From Psychrobacillus psychrodurans (GTDB lineage Bacteria; Bacillota; Bacilli; Bacillales_A; Planococcaceae): DNA of 64,000 nt. Shown piece after piece: positions 44,798 to 52,618 of this stretch (positions are counted from its first letter, which is position 1; each line of letters opens with the position of its first letter). The stretch lies in NCBI RefSeq assembly GCF_027563345.1, contig NZ_JAMKBK010000005.1; one strand, given 5' to 3'. A model generated the notes under the pieces. That model was not told the DNA's origin. It saw only the letters and a program-made list of their open reading frames with translations, and did not search any database. A program made the translations under genes and the position numbers.

Positions 44798-45655
44798 ATG
44801 AAGAAATACTATGCAGAAAGAAACGGCCATATAAAAACTTCACTTTCGTTATCGTTGGATGAACTTAAAAGCTACTTTATTAAAACATACCAATATTTTT
44901 CAAACAAAGACTATTTCGATTGTGCTACAAAGGGGGTATGGAAGTCGATTCCATTTTCAAATGATGAGGAACAGATAATGCCTCCTTCTTTAGCACCTGA
45001 TCCAGAAGTCTTTTTTGCTACACGGTTACAAGATACAGAAGTCTGGCCGATTTATCAGCATGCTGAGTATTATACAGAAGAAATTCTATTTTCTGTTATT
45101 GAAATCTTATATGATCATATAGCTGTATATGATTTTAAAGCTAAAAAACTAATGCAGGAAGAGCTTAGGGGGGAGTTTGCAGAGCATATCAATAATATTT
45201 TAAAAATGTATGATGCTGGATATTATATTGAACCTACAAACGGTTTCATAATGAGATTACCGAATGAAACTTTGAAACAACAACTATCTTATGATGGCAA
45301 GGGTATGCCTAATCAAGTATTTGAACAATTATCTACCGCTGCTTCTATGTTCTATCGTTTTGATTCAAATATTGAAGCGAAGAAAAAGGCAGTAAATATA
45401 TTAGCTGACATATTAGAAAATGAACGTGACGATTTAAAAAATATTCTTAATGAAGAGTATGAAATTTCTAAGAATGAACATGACAAATTAATCTTTGGCA
45501 TTGTCAATGGATATAATATTCGTCATAACAGTGCTGATCAGAAAGGAGAGTATAGTAAAGAAATCTGGTACGATTGGATGATGCAATATTATACGAGTGT
45601 TATTATCGCTTTTTACAAACTAAAAACAAAAAAAGAATTGGAAATACTATTCTAA
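44798..45655 (+). CDS. Unknown protein, possible HEPN-like C-terminus
   Basis: A 285-aa soluble protein that I do not recognise by name. It is acidic with many aromatic residues. The C-terminal third (residues about 195-285) is helical: an AKKKAVNILADILENERDDL helix, then NGYNIRHNSADQ followed by WYDWMMQYYTSVIIAFYKLK. The RHN turn between two long helices resembles the RN(x)nH-type turn of HEPN and Abi-C proteins, but the match is weak. AAAGGGGAAG is about 12 bp upstream of the ATG. It sits between the EcsC-like and the HTH/zinc-ribbon genes. Confidence 0.5.
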   Translation: MKKYYAERNGHIKTSLSLSLDELKSYFIKTYQYFSNKDYFDCATKGVWKSIPFSNDEEQIMPPSLAPDPEVFFATRLQDTEVWPIYQHAEYYTEEILFSVIEILYDHIAVYDFKAKKLMQEELRGEFAEHINNILKMYDAGYYIEPTNGFIMRLPNETLKQQLSYDGKGMPNQVFEQLSTAASMFYRFDSNIEAKKKAVNILADILENERDDLKNILNEEYEISKNEHDKLIFGIVNGYNIRHNSADQKGEYSKEIWYDWMMQYYTSVIIAFYKLKTKKELEILF

Positions 45656-45723
45656 GGTGAGCTTGACTTCCTCGTCTTTTAAGGGCATTACTAAACATCA
45701 ATAAATTGATGGAGGTAATGCAA

Positions 45724-46239
45724 ATGACCGATGAACATAAAGAAAAGATTATAGAATTGCGTAAAATAGGTATTGGTTATCGAAGTATCGCTGCTGCTTT
45801 AGATTTATCCAGAGATAAGGTAAGAAACTTTTGTAAGGCACAAGGGATTGATGGGTATGGTGCTGAGATCAAAAAGAAAAAAGAAGATTATATTTATTCG
45901 AAAGAATTCTGTAAGAATTTTGGTGCTCGAATAAATGAAAAGCCCACGGGTGGACGCCCAAAGGCTTACTGCTCTCAGAAGTGTAAAAGAAAATGGGAGG
46001 AAAACCATCCAACTACGTATCAGAGAGTGTGCTACTACTGTAGGAAGGAATTTGAAAGTAGAGTATCACAAGCAAATTTCTGTTCTACCAAGTGTTATAT
46101 TCGAGATAGGTTCTGGAGAAAAGAAGATGTAGAAGAAGTCGTACGTTGTTTAGAAGAAGGTACGTCCATGCCAAATGCACCAGGTTGGATAAGAAATTTA
46201 ATTATGGGTATTGAAGAAAAAGAAACTGATGGAATGTAA
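45724..46239 (+). CDS. HTH and zinc-ribbon protein typical of integrative elements
   Basis: The 171-aa protein starts with a sigma-70 region 4/resolvase-like helix-turn-helix (EKIIELRKIGIGYRSIAAAL, DLSRDKVRNFCK). Two Cys-rich modules follow. The second, CYYCRKEF with CSTKC further on, is a full C-x2-C/C-x3-C ribbon. The first reads CKNF with CSQKC, so one expected ligand Cys is Phe. GGAGG is 8 bp before ATG 45724; ATG 45718 is too close. Proteins with this layout are common next to serine recombinases in Firmicutes integrative elements, from my recollection, supporting an element remnant here. Confidence 0.7.
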   Translation: MTDEHKEKIIELRKIGIGYRSIAAALDLSRDKVRNFCKAQGIDGYGAEIKKKKEDYIYSKEFCKNFGARINEKPTGGRPKAYCSQKCKRKWEENHPTTYQRVCYYCRKEFESRVSQANFCSTKCYIRDRFWRKEDVEEVVRCLEEGTSMPNAPGWIRNLIMGIEEKETDGM

Positions 46240-46587
46240 ATTGGTTTTGCTAAGAGTATAACTCTTTAGCAAAACTTACCCCACGGGGATAAAGCCTTGT
46301 CTAAAGGGGTAAATTATCATGCGAAAGGGGTAAAAATTGATAAATTCACCCCCTAGAGAAATTCCTTTAGCGTGGTTGTATAAGACTTAAGTCATTACGC
46401 ACGTGGAGTGTGTGGCTTTAATAATGTTGAAATAACTTGGTGGCAATAGGTTTAGCGGATTTTAGTTGAATACTGAAGTGTGTTTTATGTTCCCCTGGTC
46501 TAATGGTCGGGGGATTTTTTGAATGATACATATGCATAGAGATAGATAAGAATACACACCCTGTTATTAGTAAAGAATGGGGGAGTT
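46240..46587. other. Intergenic region at the island's right edge
   Basis: It contains a hairpin at 46244-46275 (GTTTTGCTAAGAGT/ACTCTTTAGCAAAAC), the three phased GGGGTAAA cores listed separately, and a terminator-like TCCCC...GGGGGATTTTTT at 46491-46520. No gene or promoter is evident apart from the ribosome site GGGGGAG of the BCCT gene. I could not identify an attachment site. Confidence 0.6.
46284..46338 (+). repeat. Three GGGG(A)TAAA cores at exactly 21-bp steps
   Basis: GGGGATAAA begins at 46285, and GGGGTAAA at 46306 and 46327, each step being 21 bp. The last two are preceded by AAA or GAAA. Intervals are unrelated. A fourth position (46348) holds the inverse, CACCCCCTA. The pitch matches the three larger arrays. 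With only three copies, chance cannot be dismissed. Confidence 0.5.
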
Positions 46588-48063
46588 TTGTTGCATATTA
46601 CAAAAGTATTTTGGTATGCCATTACTATATGTGTTGCAATTGTGCTTTTGGGAACTCTTGCTCCCGATTATTTAAATGAATTTACCGCATCCGTGACCGA
46701 TTTTATTTCCAATCAGTTTGGATGGTTTTACACACTTGTTATCGCTGCACTAATCAGTTTTTGTATTTATATGATGTTTTCACGTTTTGGTAATATAAAG
46801 CTGGGGAAAGATGATGATGAACCGGATTTCAGCTTGCCTGCCTGGTTTGCGATGTTATTTAGTGCAGGTATGGGAATCGGACTCATGTTTTTTACGACAG
46901 CAGAGACCATCTCCCATGCTTTTATAAAATCACCAAACGCGGAGCCGGGTTCGGAGCAGGCGATTTTGGAATCGCTTCAATACACTTCGTTACATTGGGG
47001 TTTCCACGGCTGGGGATTATACGCTGTAGTTGCACTAATCTTTGCTTATTTTAAATTCCGTGTAGGCGCTCCTGGTTTGATCAGCGCAACACTTGAACCT
47101 TTATTCGGCAAAAAAATGATGCGCGGCACTGTTGGCCGAGTAGTCGATACACTTGCTATTTTTGCTACAGTGGTCGGCGTTGCCTCCACACTTGGATTTG
47201 GCTCGGCCCAAATCAACAGTGGATTAACCTTTTTATTTAACGCACCGAAATCTTTTTGGTTTCAACTAATTATTTTAGTTGTAGCCACTGTCATTTTCAT
47301 CGCATCCGCATGGACAGGTATTGGAAACGGCATTAAATATCTAAGTTCGATCAACTTGTGGCTCGCACTTATACTGCTGCTCGCATTATTTATCGTAGGG
47401 CCAACAATGTATATTACAAATATGTTTGTAACGACAATCGGTAATTATATAGGCAACTTTATACAAATGAGTTTCGATTTAAAGCCAGTAAACGAAGCTC
47501 AAAGGGACTGGGTTAACGACTGGACCATCTTTTATTGGTCATGGTGGATATCATGGGCACCATTTGTTGGAATGTTTATTGCACGTGTATCAAAGGGACG
47601 TACAATTAGACAATTTATAATTGGTGTATTAATCGCCCCTACCCTTGTGACGTTCATTTTTTTCGCTGTATTTGGTGGGTCAGCATTGAACTTAGAACAA
47701 CATGGCATTGCAAAACTGTCCAAATTGGCTACAGAAACAGTAACATTCGGCATGTATGAACATTACCCAATTGGTATGATACTATCTTTTTTGACGATAG
47801 TTGTGATTGCGATATTTTTCATTACATCTGCCGATTCAGCCACATTCGTAATCGGTATGTTTAGTACAGGAGGACAACTTAATCCATCAAACGTCGTGAA
47901 AATAGTTTGGGGCCTGATTCTCTCAGCGATGGCTGCAATTGTTATGTACTCCGGCGGTCTTGACGGTTTTCAAAATATGCTCATAATTGCAGCACTCCCA
48001 TTTTCTATTATTCTTATTCTAATGGTCATATCGTTTTACAAAACAATTAAACGAACCGAATGA
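46588..48063 (+). CDS. BCCT family transporter
   Basis: A 491-aa, twelve-helix secondary transporter of the betaine/carnitine/choline family. FSLPAWFAMLFSAGMGIGLM is the conserved early helix, SLHWGFHGWGLYAVVALIFA follows, and WTIFYWSWWISWAPFVGMFI carries the Trp-rich substrate region with the adjacent RVSKGRTIRQF loop. The likely substrate is glycine betaine or a related compatible solute, used against osmotic stress; the exact one cannot be told. Start is TTG 46588 behind GGGGGAG; a second TTG follows directly. Confidence 0.92.
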   Translation: MLHITKVFWYAITICVAIVLLGTLAPDYLNEFTASVTDFISNQFGWFYTLVIAALISFCIYMMFSRFGNIKLGKDDDEPDFSLPAWFAMLFSAGMGIGLMFFTTAETISHAFIKSPNAEPGSEQAILESLQYTSLHWGFHGWGLYAVVALIFAYFKFRVGAPGLISATLEPLFGKKMMRGTVGRVVDTLAIFATVVGVASTLGFGSAQINSGLTFLFNAPKSFWFQLIILVVATVIFIASAWTGIGNGIKYLSSINLWLALILLLALFIVGPTMYITNMFVTTIGNYIGNFIQMSFDLKPVNEAQRDWVNDWTIFYWSWWISWAPFVGMFIARVSKGRTIRQFIIGVLIAPTLVTFIFFAVFGGSALNLEQHGIAKLSKLATETVTFGMYEHYPIGMILSFLTIVVIAIFFITSADSATFVIGMFSTGGQLNPSNVVKIVWGLILSAMAAIVMYSGGLDGFQNMLIIAALPFSIILILMVISFYKTIKRTE

Positions 48064-48103
48064 TTGGAGATCAACAATATTTTACAGCGAGGTGGAATGA
48101 TAA

Positions 48104-48766
48104 ATGAAGCTTGTAAACGTACGTAAAGGCCAATTTGTTTATTATCAAAATAAATTGCATAAAGTGTATTCAGTAAAGGCATTTTTTAAACAGTCAATTC
48201 ACCTCATTCGCCTGGAGAATTTCAAACAACAGCTTGCTATGGCGAAAGAAATTGATTTCTATAAGCCTAAACACTTAGATAGTTTTGCTTACAATCAAAA
48301 ACGTTTTACACTCAATAAGGACGTCAAGGCTAAAGTCGGTGATTACATTTTAGTGATCAATCCAAAACCTGATTCGCTGGATCATCACCATCTCAATGCT
48401 ATTGAAATCGTATCCTCAGTTGAAAGAAATGGCGTGATTAGTAATCTGTCGAATGGAATCAGACACGATGAATACTGGGTGATGGTTCCTGGACTTGAGG
48501 ATGGCGCGACGATTATCGACTTACAGGACCCGAATGCAGAAATGGCTGAGGAGTTGGAATCACAACCGGTAGAAACCGATTTGTCGGAAACGTATACACC
48601 TAGAATTGGCGATGTCTATCAAAAAAATGACAGTGATCCAATCGTGCAAGCAATGGTTGTTTCCATTCAAGGGCAGAATGTTTATCTAGGTGGCAATTTA
48701 GAAGTAGAAATGTCCATATTAACCGACAATGAAAAGTGGAGTTATGTACTAAATGTGATGGACTAA
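48104..48766 (+). CDS. Conserved hypothetical soluble protein
   Basis: The 220-aa product has no signal peptide or membrane helix. Residues 1-40 (MKLVNVRKGQFVYYQNKLHK) and a similar beta-rich stretch near residues 165-210 (YTPRIGDVYQKNDSDPIVQA) suggest small barrel-like modules joined by an acidic linker (EMAEELESQPVETDL). I cannot assign a named family. It starts 40 bp after the BCCT gene behind GAGGTGG and is probably cotranscribed, which hints at a role linked to osmotic adaptation; that is inference only. Confidence 0.75.
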   Translation: MKLVNVRKGQFVYYQNKLHKVYSVKAFFKQSIHLIRLENFKQQLAMAKEIDFYKPKHLDSFAYNQKRFTLNKDVKAKVGDYILVINPKPDSLDHHHLNAIEIVSSVERNGVISNLSNGIRHDEYWVMVPGLEDGATIIDLQDPNAEMAEELESQPVETDLSETYTPRIGDVYQKNDSDPIVQAMVVSIQGQNVYLGGNLEVEMSILTDNEKWSYVLNVMD

Positions 48767-49300
48767 TGCGAGCGAGGTAGGAGCGGATGGCTACACACTT
48801 ATTAACCTAATTTTCTCCTCCTAACCCTTCTCCTTACTACACTTAGGGGAATAAGGGGAATCACAACTTTATTGTAACTCGAAAAGAATGGGAGCAAAGA
48901 GTGTGAAAAGAACATTTGGTCTCAAGACTTTTAGTTAACCGTGGAATGAGGGTTTGGACGATTTATAGATGGAACATTAATTCAATAAATTAATTAAGCA
49001 GATGGTTTAGAAGTGCAATGATGCATATCTAAACCGACTGCTTTTACATTTATACTAGTTTTAAATCATGAATGGTGGTAAGTAAGTATTGTAGAATTAG
49101 TTTGAGAAGAATAGATGATTTTACATTATAGAGAAGCTTAATAGACCTTGTTTTATATGTCTACATTAGTGTTGATAATCCATTACTCGCTAAAATTTTC
49201 TGATTATTTAATGAATAATATCCCTTTCTAGTGTATATTTAGGATATATAAATAACTAATTACGCAGCAGGACAGCTGCGTTAGTTGAAAGGAATGTTCA
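48767..49300. other. Intergenic region, 534 bp
   Basis: Apart from the hairpin repeat at 48996-49045, I see no gene, array or RNA structure. A possible promoter for degV may lie near GGATATATAAAT at about 49244, but no clear -35 element accompanies it. Confidence 0.5.
48996..49045. repeat. Hairpin repeat, copy 1
   Basis: AGCAGATGGTTTAGA and TCTAAACCGACTGCT pair with two mismatches around a loop containing TGCAATGATGCA, then TTTT follows. A second copy lies at 50858-50912 beyond bstA-like gene. The run of T makes it a possible terminator. Confidence 0.65.
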
Positions 49301-50152
49301 ATGAAAAGGATTATTTTTTCGACAGAGAGTGGAGCGGATTTACCGAAGGACCTGGTTGAAAAATATCAAATTCAAGTCGTACCCATGCACGTCATCATGG
49401 ATGGGAAGGATTATTTAGATGGTGAGCTATCGGTAGAGGAAGTTTTTGATTATCATAGTCGCACAAAAAAAATACCATCTACTACAGCAACGAATGTACA
49501 TGAGTATCATGAATTGTTTACAAAAATTAGAATAGATTTTCCAGATAGCATTATTATTCACATTGGATATACCTCTAAAGCATCTGCGTCCTTTCAGAGT
49601 GCGTTAATTGCCGCGGAAGGTTTTGAAGATCTTTTTCTCATTGATGCACTAAACGTTACAGGTGGATTGGCTGCAATCGTGATATATGCGGCAACTTTAC
49701 TCGAGGAAGAACCTTCCATTAGTCATGTTCACTTAATAGAAAAAATAGAATCTGTGGTTCCTAAAACAAGATTGGCTTTCCTTCCCGGTAGTTTAGACTT
49801 TCTCAGAGCGGGTGGACGGGTAAGTAATGTAGCTTATATTGGAGGGTTATTATTAAAAATAAAGCCCTGTATAGAGTTAATAGAAGGAAAGCTTGTTTCC
49901 ACTAGAAAATATCGTGGGAGTATGAACATTGTGGCGGAAAAGCTCATGCGAGATTACTTAAATCAATACGAAATTGATAGAAAACAGCTGTATTTAATCT
50001 ACTCTATCGGACTAGATGAGAGTATTAAGAGTAGAATGAATGAAATCGCAAATGAAACAGGTTTCGAGAAAGTAACATGGATGCAAGCTGGCGCAATGAT
50101 TTCTACCCATGCAGGACCTGGTGGTTTTGGAATTGCAGGAATGGAATGTTAG
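49301..50152 (+). CDS. DegV family fatty-acid-binding protein
   Basis: The 283-aa two-domain DegV protein binds a fatty acid, and in FakA/FakB systems presents it for phosphorylation. STESGADLPKDLVEKYQIQV opens the first domain, IPSTTATNVHEY supplies carboxylate-binding Ser/Thr residues, RAGGRVSNVAYIGG is the conserved central loop, and HAGPGGFGIAG near the C-terminus is the lipid-head-group motif. The kinase partner is not nearby. AAAGGAATG precedes the ATG. Confidence 0.92.
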   Translation: MKRIIFSTESGADLPKDLVEKYQIQVVPMHVIMDGKDYLDGELSVEEVFDYHSRTKKIPSTTATNVHEYHELFTKIRIDFPDSIIIHIGYTSKASASFQSALIAAEGFEDLFLIDALNVTGGLAAIVIYAATLLEEEPSISHVHLIEKIESVVPKTRLAFLPGSLDFLRAGGRVSNVAYIGGLLLKIKPCIELIEGKLVSTRKYRGSMNIVAEKLMRDYLNQYEIDRKQLYLIYSIGLDESIKSRMNEIANETGFEKVTWMQAGAMISTHAGPGGFGIAGMEC

Positions 50153-50307
50153 CAACATAAGTTAAAGAAGGAGTTCCAAGTGAGAAATCGACTTTTTTAG
50201 TTCCAATAATAGGTGATTATTAGTTTAGTAATGTTAACAACATTTAAGCCGCTTGATATAGTAGTGTAAATATCAAAAATAAAGAATAGGAAAAAGGGGG
50301 TTGAAAA

Positions 50308-50817
50308 GTGAATGTTAGATACCCAATTGGAGAATTACAAGTTCCTGAAAAAGTAACATTAGAAAATATTCAAGAATGGCTACAGGATATTAGAACGTAT
50401 ACGGTGCGACTTAGGGAAACTGTTGATACATTAAGTGATGAGGATTTAAACAAAACCTATCGTGAAGGTGCATGGACAATTCGTCAGCTTGTTCATCATA
50501 TTGCAGATTCACAGTTGAACATGTACCAACGTTTGAAGCTAGCTTTAACTAATGAGAATCCAGTAGTACCTGGTTTTAGTGAGGAAAAGTGGGCTGTTCA
50601 ACCAGATACAGAGCTTCCTGTAGAATGTTCTATTAAAATGTTAGAGGGGATAAATGAGCGTATTGTATACTTAGGACAAAGTTTAACTGAAGATCAATTA
50701 GAACGAGCCTTTACTCACAAAACAAACGGTACAATAACAGTGGCAACAAAAGTTGCAAAATTAGCTTGGCACGAAGAGCATCATTTAGCTCATATAAAAA
50801 TCGCATTATCAAAATAA
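50308..50817 (+). CDS. YfiT/BstA-type bacillithiol transferase (DinB fold)
   Basis: The 169-aa four-helix DinB-superfamily enzyme is close to B. subtilis YfiT. The N-terminal RYPIGE, GAWTIRQLVHHIADSQLNMY with one metal His, and AWHEEHHLAHIKIA with the other metal His residues are all there. These enzymes conjugate bacillithiol to electrophiles. Start is GTG 50308 behind AAAGGGGGTTG. It stands alone, bracketed with degV by two copies of a hairpin repeat. Confidence 0.87.
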   Translation: MNVRYPIGELQVPEKVTLENIQEWLQDIRTYTVRLRETVDTLSDEDLNKTYREGAWTIRQLVHHIADSQLNMYQRLKLALTNENPVVPGFSEEKWAVQPDTELPVECSIKMLEGINERIVYLGQSLTEDQLERAFTHKTNGTITVATKVAKLAWHEEHHLAHIKIALSK

Positions 50818-50857
50818 TACACTATGGTTTTATCTAACTAAATATTTGATGGAATAA

Positions 50858-50912
50858 AAAAGCAGACGGTTTGGAAGGGCGATATGCACCTCTAAATGAC
50901 CGTCTGCTTTTA
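50858..50912. repeat. Hairpin repeat, copy 2
   Basis: AAAAGCAGACGGT and ACCGTCTGCTTTT form a perfect 13-bp stem around a loop with GGGCGATATGCACC. It corresponds to the hairpin at 48996-49045 in stem sequence, in the GGTTT-GAAG step and in the central TGCA-type palindrome. It serves as a plausible terminator for the bstA-like gene. Confidence 0.75.
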
Positions 50913-51079
50913 ATTCTACATTCAAGGAGAAAACAAGGTAATAGTGAAATTTTAAACATTGAACTTTTTAGCAAACATGTTTGGAGATAATTTTAAAAAG
51001 CTAGGTTATACTATAATAATGACTTGTAGAAGTCGATTTCATAATTACTTATTTAATTTAAATATACGAGTGTTACATT

Positions 51080-51175
51080 GGAGGGGAAGGAAGCAACTCC
51101 AGTGGGACCAACACGAGTGATAGACTACAGGCTCGAGCCGCCCATGGAAACCGCCCGCCTAAAGTCGAAATCAAT
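51080..51175. repeat. Bacillales-type dispersed repeat fragment
   Basis: The stretch GGAGGGGAAGGAAGCAACTC, then CAGTGGGACCAACACGAGTG, CTCGAGCCGCCCATGGAAAC and CGCCCGCCTAAAGTCGAAAT is richer in GC than its surroundings. Its word order recalls a widespread Bacillaceae intergenic repeat (GGAGCGACTCC ... GGGACAGCACGAG ... CTCGAGCC ... GGAAAGCGAGCGCCT). This copy is diverged. The relation is from memory and not verified. Confidence 0.55.
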
Positions 51176-51264
51176 GCTATAGGGATTTCATAAATTAGTA
51201 TGATTGAATGAAATTAATTTATATATTTACTCGCCGATTACACCATGATGAGAGGATTTGAACT

Positions 51265-52233
51265 TTGAATATGAAAGAGAATTTTTGGCTTGATTTACCA
51301 CGACCATTTTTTGTACTTGCACCAATGGAAGATGTGACGGATGTTGTTTTTCGTCATGTCGTAAGTAAAGCAGGTAGACCGGATGTATTTTTTACAGAGT
51401 TTACAAATACGGAGAGCTATTGTCATCCGGAAGGACAGAAAAGTGTTCGTGGACGTTTGATATTTACAGAAGATGAACAGCCAATGGTTGCACATATATG
51501 GGGAGACAAGCCCGACCATTTCCGTGAAATGAGTATTGGCATGGCAGAACTTGGCTTTAAAGGAATAGATATTAATATGGGTTGTCCTGTACCGAATGTA
51601 GCAACGAGAGGGAAAGGAAGCGGCCTAATTTTACGTCCAGATGTTGCAGCTGAAATTATACAAGCAGCAAAAGCGGGAGGTTTACCTGTCAGTGTTAAGA
51701 CGAGGCTTGGTTACTCGGAGTTAGAGGAGTGGCAGGACTGGCTAACACATATTTTGGAACAAGATATTGCTAATCTATCAATTCATCTACGTACAAGAAA
51801 AGAATTGAGCCAAGTAGATGCACATTGGGAGCTAATCCCGGAAATTAAAAAATTACGTGATCGTATCGCGCCGAATACGCTATTAACGATTAACGGCGAT
51901 ATTCCTGACCGGGAAACTGGGTTGAAGCTCGTCCACCAATATGGCGTTGATGGGGTTATGATTGGACGTGGTATTTTTAAAAATCCTTTTGCATTTGAAA
52001 AGGAACCGAAAGAGCATAGTACTTCAGAATATCTAGATCTACTAAGATTACAACTGGATCTTCAAGATCAATATTCAGCAGAATTGCCACGTTCCATCAC
52101 AGCACTACACCGCTTCTTCAAAATATATGTCAAAGGATTCCGTGGAGCTGGCGAACTAAGAAATCAATTGATGAACACAAAATCGACGGATGAAGTGCGT
52201 GCATTGCTTGATAACTTTGGAGAAGAGGGTTGA
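51265..52233 (+). CDS. tRNA-dihydrouridine synthase (YfjN-type)
   Basis: The 322-aa FMN-dependent Dus reduces uridine to dihydrouridine in tRNA. FVLAPMEDVTDVVFRHVV is the N-terminal FMN region, GIDINMGCPVPNVATRGKGS contains the catalytic Cys, VSVKTRLGYSELEEWQ and LSIHLRTRKELSQVDAHWE follow, and DGVMIGRGIFKNPFAFEK closes the barrel. It is nearly colinear with B. subtilis YfjN, the second Dus of that species. Start ATG 51271 (MKENFW) is also possible after TTG 51265. A terminator follows about 130 bp downstream. Confidence 0.93.
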   Translation: MNMKENFWLDLPRPFFVLAPMEDVTDVVFRHVVSKAGRPDVFFTEFTNTESYCHPEGQKSVRGRLIFTEDEQPMVAHIWGDKPDHFREMSIGMAELGFKGIDINMGCPVPNVATRGKGSGLILRPDVAAEIIQAAKAGGLPVSVKTRLGYSELEEWQDWLTHILEQDIANLSIHLRTRKELSQVDAHWELIPEIKKLRDRIAPNTLLTINGDIPDRETGLKLVHQYGVDGVMIGRGIFKNPFAFEKEPKEHSTSEYLDLLRLQLDLQDQYSAELPRSITALHRFFKIYVKGFRGAGELRNQLMNTKSTDEVRALLDNFGEEG

Positions 52234-52364
52234 TGTAACTCTCAACTCATGTGATTTATTTTATTCACTATCTTTTGTTTTAAAGATGTATTAAACCACC
52301 ATCCCCCTTATTCCCACCTACAGGCTACACATTCCGAAGCAGTCTGGGGTTAAAATTATTATCG

Positions 52365-52410
52365 AAACCCTTGGATGTGTCTGATTTTAGGCATTTCAAG
52401 GGTTGTTTTT
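52365..52410 (+). terminator. Terminator, same stem family as after rlmCD
   Basis: AAACCCTTG and CAAGGGTT bracket an imperfect interior, followed by GTTTTT. The AACCCTTG/CAAGGGTT outer stem and T-rich tail are also found at 38762-38807. The rest of the 52.24-52.62 kb gap holds nothing I can support except the response-regulator ribosome site AGGAGA. Confidence 0.7.
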
Positions 52411-52618
52411 ATGTTAGGGATTTGTATGAGAATTATGGAGATTAAGATAGGGCGAAAGGCAATGCAGTATTCAATGGAGAAGATAATTTTATATTGCTAC
52501 TTAATTCCTTCTTTATTAAATAAGTATATCCATAAATTTACACCCTTAAATTCAATTTAATGTATACTATAAATATCCTGTTAAACAAGTAGGAAAGTCT
52601 TTTTCTAGGAGATTTACG

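Larger units (their letters stand above)
50818..51264. other. Intergenic region with two repeats
   Basis: It contains the second hairpin-repeat copy (50858-50912) and a GC-richer Bacillales-type repeat (about 51080-51175). I see no additional gene. GAGAGGATTTGAAC before the Dus start holds its ribosome site. Confidence 0.6.

Noticed and set aside
52375..52560. 61-aa plus-strand frame after dus
   Set aside because: It starts inside a terminator stem, lacks a ribosome site and has no recognisable pattern.
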